Shown piece after piece: positions 57,587-64,000 of a stretch of 64,000 nt of DNA. The DNA comes from Litsea cubeba (lineage: Eukaryota; Streptophyta; Magnoliopsida; Laurales; Lauraceae). A program made the translations under genes and the position numbers. Position 1 is the first letter of the stretch. The number at the start of each line of letters is the position of its first letter. The notes below the pieces were generated by a model. That model was not told the DNA's origin. It did no database searches and was given only the letters and a program-made list of their open reading frames with translations. Where the stretch lies: positions 18,214,580-18,278,579 of the forward strand of contig CM022945.1 of assembly GCA_012931725.1 (NCBI GenBank), read 5' to 3'.

Positions 57587-59752
57587 TCACCAATAGTCCC
57601 CACAAGAGCATCTCCCTTCCCGAAAACAATGAAACCTGTGAGCATCCCTAACTGTAATCTCTCTGCCAACAATGGCAGATATAAACTTGATAGCAGTATG
57701 GCAATCCCCACAGATCCTGAGGTTCTTCATAACTAGTATGGGCACCCCATCTTGAGTACTGATTAACCCAAAGGCAATGGCAAGCTTCTCACTATGGTGC
57801 CCCAACCTCATCTCCTTCTCACCTTCTTTTGCATCATCTCTCACCAAAGCCCATCTTAGGTCTGGCACATATCCAGCTACCTTCATCTTCCTATACATCT
57901 CCTCCAAAAACCCATAAATTTCCTTTATCATTGGATGTGAGCTGTCCTCGGCTATGAACACATGGATTTCCTTATTGACCTCAACCCAACTACAACCTGG
58001 TTTCTTCTTCACCCTTCTATCTCTCATAAGCTTCCTAATTGTTGCCACATCATCCCACTTTCCCGCACTTGCATACATGTTAGAAAGCATAACATACGCA
58101 GCAGCATTGGAAGGCTCCAGCTGAAGAAGGTAATGGGCTGCCTTAGCACCTAGCTCAATGTTTCCATGTGTCCTGCATGCGCTGAGCAATGCAGCCCACT
58201 CAATCGAACCCGGCCTGAAAGGCATTGTCTTGATCAGCCTCTCAGCCTCTTCCAATTGGCCAGCTCGGCCAAGGAGATCTATCATACAAGAGTAATGCTC
58301 TGCAGATGGTTCTATGTCGTATTTCTTTTTCATCGAATTGAAATAATCCCAACCTTCATCCACCTTCCCGGTGTGTGCACAAGCGGAAAGGATGGAGATG
58401 AAGGTGATGCTCGTTGGTGCAATGTCCGACTCGAGCATCTGCCGAAAAAGAATCAATGCCTTGATTCCAAGACCATGTTGAGCATAACCTGCAATCATTG
58501 AATTGAATGAAACAGTGTTATGCTCTGACATCCTCTCAAACACCTGGCTTGCATCATTGAGATTACCACACTTTGAGTACAATGCAACCAGTGAATTGTT
58601 CACCGACACCCGATTTTTTGGGATATCGGATTTAATTGCCAATGAGTGAAGCTGCTTCCCCTGCGCTGGTGATGACAGGTTTGAGCATGCACTAATCACA
58701 CAGACAAAGCTGCAGTCATCGGGGCAGAAGCCATTTCTCTGCATCTGTCTGAAGCAATCAAGAGCCTCTTCAGAGAAGTCAATGTGTTGGGAGTAGCCTG
58801 AAATCATGGTGTTCCAAAGAACCAGATCAGGTTCTTTAACTTTTTCAAACACTTTCTCAGCATCCAAAATCTTACCGCACTTCGAATACAGATCGATAAG
58901 ACCGCTCCCAACATGGCAATTATCTTCGAACCCGCTTTTAATCAACTGGGCGTGAAACTGGAGTCCACCCCAAAGGTCTTCCAAACTTGTGAATGCAGTC
59001 AAAACACTTGCCAATGTGAATATGTCGATTTTGAATCCCCTACGAACCATTTCTTGAAACAACTTCAATGCTTTGGATCCTTCCTTGTGTTGCCCGTATG
59101 CAACTACCATTGAATTCCAAGAGACCTCATCTCTAATCTCAGAACCCATCTCATCAAAAGCTCGCTTCGCATCATCCAAAAACCCATTATTGCTATAGTT
59201 ACTAATCAAAGAATTGTTTACAGAGGCAAAGGAATTGAACCCGCACGAAAGCGTGAGCGCGTGAATCTGCTTGGTTCCAACAATGTCGTCGGAGCAAGCG
59301 ACAATCATGGCAGAGAGTGTGAACCCATCCAGGTCGAGTTTGAGCTGTCTCACGTCGGAGAACAGACGGAAGGCCAGTTGGGTCTCGCCAGAGGCGGCGT
59401 GCGCCGAAAGGAGGGTGTTGTAGGAGACTATATCGGGTTGGGGAATTTGGTCGAACAGGTGGCGGGCGATGTGGGTTTGGGATTCTTTGGCGTAGGCGGA
59501 AACGATGGCATTGAAGGAGAAGACGTTTGGGTGGGGGATTTCGTCGAACATTTGGCGTGCGAGGGAGAGATGGCCGCATTTGGCGTAGAGATGGACGAAA
59601 TGGTTGGAGAGGTAGGTGGAAGGAGGGATTTGGGATTTGATGAAGAGCGTTTGGAGGGCTCTTCCTGTGGAGAGGTCTCCGTCAGAGATGCAAGATTTTA
59701 GGAGGTGGCCAAAGCGTTCGAGCGTGGACGTGGACGACGACACTGCCTTCAT
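57587..59752 (-). CDS. PPR protein, PLS class with E and DYW domains
   Basis: Intronless 721-residue frame, ATG at 59752, TGA at 57587. Tandem PPR motifs span about residues 45-580 (for example FNAIVSAYAKESQTHIARHL, VSWNSMVVAYGQHKEGSKAL, YSCMIDLLGRAGQLEEAERL). The PG box PGCSWVEV begins at about 585. The DYW deaminase domain has HSE at about 653-655, CGDCH at 681-685 and the terminal DYW at 719-721, so the zinc ligands are complete. Such proteins bind organellar transcripts and edit C to U in mitochondria or plastids. The overall sequence resembles Arabidopsis At3g49710 as I recall it. A clear transit peptide is not evident. Full length, no damage; the editing target is unknown. Confidence 0.95.
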   Translation of the reverse strand: MKAVSSSTSTLERFGHLLKSCISDGDLSTGRALQTLFIKSQIPPSTYLSNHFVHLYAKCGHLSLARQMFDEIPHPNVFSFNAIVSAYAKESQTHIARHLFDQIPQPDIVSYNTLLSAHAASGETQLAFRLFSDVRQLKLDLDGFTLSAMIVACSDDIVGTKQIHALTLSCGFNSFASVNNSLISNYSNNGFLDDAKRAFDEMGSEIRDEVSWNSMVVAYGQHKEGSKALKLFQEMVRRGFKIDIFTLASVLTAFTSLEDLWGGLQFHAQLIKSGFEDNCHVGSGLIDLYSKCGKILDAEKVFEKVKEPDLVLWNTMISGYSQHIDFSEEALDCFRQMQRNGFCPDDCSFVCVISACSNLSSPAQGKQLHSLAIKSDIPKNRVSVNNSLVALYSKCGNLNDASQVFERMSEHNTVSFNSMIAGYAQHGLGIKALILFRQMLESDIAPTSITFISILSACAHTGKVDEGWDYFNSMKKKYDIEPSAEHYSCMIDLLGRAGQLEEAERLIKTMPFRPGSIEWAALLSACRTHGNIELGAKAAHYLLQLEPSNAAAYVMLSNMYASAGKWDDVATIRKLMRDRRVKKKPGCSWVEVNKEIHVFIAEDSSHPMIKEIYGFLEEMYRKMKVAGYVPDLRWALVRDDAKEGEKEMRLGHHSEKLAIAFGLISTQDGVPILVMKNLRICGDCHTAIKFISAIVGREITVRDAHRFHCFREGRCSCGDYW

Positions 59753-62700
59753 CTATCCATGCAAAATGAGACTACTGAGGCTGCATGCCACGCAGACGCA
59801 GTGCCTACGTGCATTTGAGTCTTGAGATGGTGTCCGTGGGTGGGCCATCTGTTATAAACGGTCCATATCCCACCGACCATTTCAGGATCTCCATTGGAAC
59901 CCCAACTATCAACGGTCTCTATTGAATTTGAAGCCACCAAGTGAGCTCTTTTTTACTGGTGATCAAGAATGATAGTTTATTTGTAGTGAAGTTTTGACCA
60001 CAAAGGGGCCCATGCCCATGCGATGTTAGCTGCTTTGATTGCAATCGGAGCCGCACACATGTTAAATGATGTAACAGCTGGGATTAGCGTGCTCACTCAT
60101 CACAAGGGCTTTTCATAGATATATTAAATTAATTTTTTGGATCTGAATAAATTTGAGTCAGGCCTAGGGTCTATGTTTTTTAAATCTATGCAATCGGATG
60201 TTTATATCTTATATATGATGAGGAATGGATGCACATGAATATTTATATATATATATATAATGAAATAATTAAAGTTGAAAGTAAATGATTTTGTTAAGAG
60301 AATTTAGTGAAATTACAGGTGTGCGATTTCTATATATATCTTTTTTTTTACGAAAATATCCCAATTGACAATATCATTAATGGTTGATGATATCATTAAC
60401 TTGTAATTCATCTCATCCCTCCGTTATCAAACAATCCATGGATTAAGTTCAAATCCCAAACTCCTTGAATACGGTCCACACAGCAAATAAAGCCTCTCCT
60501 TATCATAATAACACCTTTTCTGGTATTTTTTTTTTCCCTTTCAATCACAACAACGTGAACGTATTACCACCGTTAAATCCTCCCAAACAAACACACCATC
60601 AAAATCCCATCTCCATTGTAAGGTTTTCTACCTTGAAAATAAGAGTAAAGAAATCTGAAAAAAAAAAAAAAGCTAATTTTTGGATCTCTAGAAAAAAAAA
60701 AGATCAGGGCAAGCCAAATCTAATAATTGCTAATGAGATAATGGGTCGGGGTTTTTTGAGATGAAAGGAAAAATTGAAGTTGCCAAGAAAGTGGATATAG
60801 AACAAGCACCATGCATTTATCAGCTCCCTATCCTCATGAAACGAAAGAAAAGATATCGTCAACCAAATTAATTATACCATCAACTGTGGTAATTTTGTCT
60901 ATATATGTATAATTTTGTCTAGTAGTGTTTGCCATCATTTTATGGTTTTTTCGTAAAATCATTTAAGTAAAGTTTAAGCTTGATTTTGTCTATATGTATA
61001 TATGAACAACTTTAATTGCCATCATTTTATGGTCTTTTCGTAAAATCATTTAAGTAAAGTTTAAACTTGATTTTTTCATAAAAGTCCCACTATATATATA
61101 TATATAATCTTGATACATATAATCTTAAATATAAAATACTTTTTTTTTCCACAGCATTCAATTTGGATGCTAGCTAGATAAATAATGTAAGTACAGCTGC
61201 ATATGTGGGTCTTGTAACTTGGAAGATCTCCTACGAGTAGCTGCAAATGCAATCCAACACTGTGGGGCCCACTTAGACCTACCATTTATCACTATAATCT
61301 CTTTTGATTTGGCATAAGGTATGATTTTACATTCACCGATCCTTCACTCACCATTGGATTTAATCTTAAGAAGATCTACGATTAAATAATCATGCATACA
61401 AACAAGCAATATACAGTGTAGCTACATAAATCACAATAATAAGACAAAGTGTTTCATTTGTTCTTTTTTTATTTTATATTTTTATGAGGGCATCCTGAGG
61501 TCTTTGACCAACGGGGCATCAAGAGTTGGCTCTCATTCTTTTTTGAAGTTTTAAATTCAAAAGAAGTAAGATCAAAGATACATCCACAAGGTCAAATGCC
61601 AATCATCAAACATAGATTCATTTCAAAAGTATAAGAACAACATTTCATATTTTCTATCCTAAAAAAATAAAGGAATTACAAAGCTTCACAAAATAAAGCC
61701 CCAAAAAACATAGCTCAAAATGGGGGCATTGTAGTATAAATATTTAAGTATATGAATAAATTATATAAAATAAAGAAAAGTAGATGGGCCGAACACGGGC
61801 TTAATACTGTTGAAGCGTGGCTCTCAAATTTGTGGGCCAGTAAAAAATCTGTGGAAGCCCTTGGGCTTTTTCTAAAAACTAAAAGGCACAATTTTAAGGG
61901 TCTTTTGAGGGTCATGCCTGGCCCCATCGTCTAATGGCCGGCTTGACAGGCCTACTGTGGACCATTAAACCCACCCGGATTTGAGCCCGAGGGCTTGGCA
62001 GACTTTAAGATCATTGGGCCAGAGTTCTTCTTCAAAAAGCAAGCATGTTTGGTATATGGGCCAGGCCTGGGCTTCTAGTTCCCAGATGTTCCACCCGAAC
62101 TGGTCCGCGGTCGGTTTCAAAATATTTGATTAAAATAGGCTTTGGGTATTATTTTTATTTGAAGTTGCAGCTTACTAACCCTTGTATCATCTATATGATT
62201 ATCAAAAACTGCCATCATCTTATGGACCTGATTAATCAGACAGTAGCACTTCAAGTCTGGGCTTGACATATAGGCCGCAAATAGGCTCGGGGAAAGCCCA
62301 AGTCCGCAAGAACATCTAATTCAAGCTGCGTGTTCTGGGGTATGTGTTGAGGCTTGGATTTTGAAGCTAGTTTGGAATTCATGTTGGACTTATTACCAAC
62401 ATACGTATTAATATCATGTAATACATAGTATATGTATGTAGTATACTTTTTGAAAACAAAATTTAGGTTTATAATCCTATTTGAGTCAACCCAACTCAAT
62501 TCAAATCGTAATTAGGTAGGAAATTTTCAATTCGGGTTAGACATTATTGGATTTCATTGGGATTGAATTTGGACCTGGGTTTACCTACAAGCAACTCTGG
62601 TTGGGCTTGAGTTGGGCAAATTTCTGTGCTGACCTGCCCGAGGTGAATCCTAGAGATCGTGGGCAGTGATGGTGAGGATTTCGGATTTGATGCTAAGAGG

Positions 62701-63307
62701 GCACAGGAGAGGCCCAAGCTTGGCCATTTCATGCTTTGGAATATAATGTGTGCATTTACTTTAACGTGTCACATGGGATGGGCATGGACTTAGTGCGCTA
62801 AGTATACCTTTTTTAGTTTGAACATGGGCTTGCGCATGGAAATTCAGGCCTTATCTGGGCTCGAGAATGGCATGGCAATTGGACCACGGCTGAGCTCGGG
62901 CCTTTTCAATGTCTGATGACGCTGCCCACCTCAGTAGCACACTCTATTGACCCATAGATTTGGCCCGGCTAAATTCGAGAATCACAACTAAGCTGGATAT
63001 GAAAAACGAGGGGTTTCCATGTGATGTACTCCTTTGAATGGACTTGTTCATCCCTGTCAAATAATTCTTAAGTGTTGATTGGTGATTGAGAACTAATAGT
63101 CTACCAACTTCGCACGGAGGATTCTTTGCTAGTTTGAAATTTGGTGGTCTTATCTAGAATATGTATGAAGAGGACTTGTATGATCGAATCATGATCAGCG
63201 TTTCAAAAGAGAGTTAAAGCTGGAATTTATCACTTCATGGTTAGGTATAATTAGTCATGTCCATGACCAAAATGTAGTTCGTTTGGTTGAAAAATATATA
63301 AACTGAT
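59753..63307. other. Intergenic, upstream of PPR gene and beyond
   Basis: No gene recognised. The PPR promoter should lie in the first few hundred bases, but no clear TATA box was identified. GCCATCATTTTATGG plus about 45 following bases is duplicated at 60929-60990 and 61018-61075. The stretch 61780-62960 has many short GGGCTT/AAGCCC motifs but no definable element. Confidence 0.45.
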
Positions 63308-63593
63308 CCGTTTGGTAACTTGACTAGTAAAGTCAAGTAAAGTAAAGTCATCCTAAACATCACATCACAAGCAATTTTTCTCAAAACTCCCTCCAACTTT
63401 TCCAACAAAAAGTCAAAAAGTAACCACATTTATTAACTAAAAGACAAAAAAACTCCATTTTCCATACCAAAAGTCAACAATATTCCATCCCATACAACTA
63501 AAAATAAAATACCATCATAACCCACTACATATTTTATTCATACTTTTCATTTCACTTCACTCTACTTAACTTTAATAATAAAATGCCAAACGG
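63308..63593 (-). mobile_element. MITE copy 2, about 286 bp
   Basis: Ends CCGTTTGGTA and TGCCAAACGG. Same family as 20886-21175, inverted. Non-coding. Confidence 0.65.
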
Positions 63594-64000
63594 GCCCACC
63601 TCTCTCCCTGCATTTATGGGTGTCACTTTTTTTTTTTCTTTGAAAGGTATTTATGGGTGTCGTTTATGTGGCTGCTTTCTTTTCACATTTTCAAGTGCTT
63701 TCATGGGTCCCAGGCCTTTTGGCTGGGGTACAGTAAAAATAAAGGTAAAAAAATTCTAAACTGATCATATGTGCAGCCGAGTACATTTCCACTTATGATT
63801 AATGTTATATTTTTTTTGGTGGTCTAAGTCTTAAAAGTTTTATTAATTGCTTTTAACTCTTGACTTTTGGTCATCTACAATTGAGATCAAGTGGCTCATG
63901 TATCTTTTACGATGTGCAATATTATAGCAAACCTTGCATGAAGTAGTTAGAATTTGGCATGACAATGTTAGCAATACTTAGCACATACCGGCCCATGTAC
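63594..64000. other. Intergenic, nothing recognised
   Basis: No gene or repeat recognised to the window end. Confidence 0.5.

Noticed and set aside
58166..59701. Plus-strand frames over the PPR gene
   Set aside because: They are antisense shadows of the 721-codon PPR frame.

Overview
This is nuclear DNA of a flowering plant. The evidence is two plant-type genes, GT-AG introns, and a high density of plant transposon families (hAT, Helitron, PIF/Harbinger, CACTA-like, Ty3 elements, LINEs, a SINE). The lineage cannot be fixed from the sequence; the large introns and heavy nesting suggest a medium or large genome, perhaps a woody species (a guess).

Two genes look intact, both on the minus strand. 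The first is a CGR2/CGR3-type Golgi pectin methyltransferase gene: six coding exons between 30008 and 42344, plus a probable 5' UTR intron, reconstructed by matching splice sites and phases to a 261-residue product. The second is an intronless DYW-class pentatricopeptide repeat gene (57587-59752), a probable organellar RNA editing factor. From memory, their Arabidopsis counterparts (At3g49720 and At3g49710) are neighbours, so this looks like conserved microsynteny stretched by transposons.

Layout. 1-3960: palindromic GCGGCGG-rich element (CACTA-like) with internal minisatellite. 4006-5895: LINE fragment, broken adenylate isopentenyltransferase pseudogene, hAT-like element. 6299-10574: four tandem copies of a 1.07-kb unit resembling a promoter/leader. 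10966-19690: an RNase H-like retroelement remnant split by two head-to-tail Helitrons; the inner one carries a higher-order satellite, itself split by a 2.4-kb solo LTR. 19700-29880: mostly unique or decayed DNA with a MITE, a SINE, a palindrome-bounded segment and a PIF/Harbinger-like element. 30008-43300: CGR gene with seven recognisable insertions in its introns, including a gag-protease-only LTR element. 43866-45480: subtilase pseudogene split by a hAT-like element that carries the promoter and first exon of a FIZZY-RELATED (CDH1/CCS52) gene. 45825-49049: 3' end of a Ty3 element. 49710-55751: exon-like fragments, a 1.6-kb palindrome, and a LINE split by a solo LTR. 57587-59752: PPR gene. 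The rest, to 64000, is intergenic with one MITE.

The most notable observations are the hAT element with the FZR exon, the nested Helitron/satellite system with a related uninterrupted site in the same window, the gag-protease element whose reading frame runs into its own 3' LTR, the 1.6-kb palindrome, and the 1.07-kb array whose length variation sits at one site.
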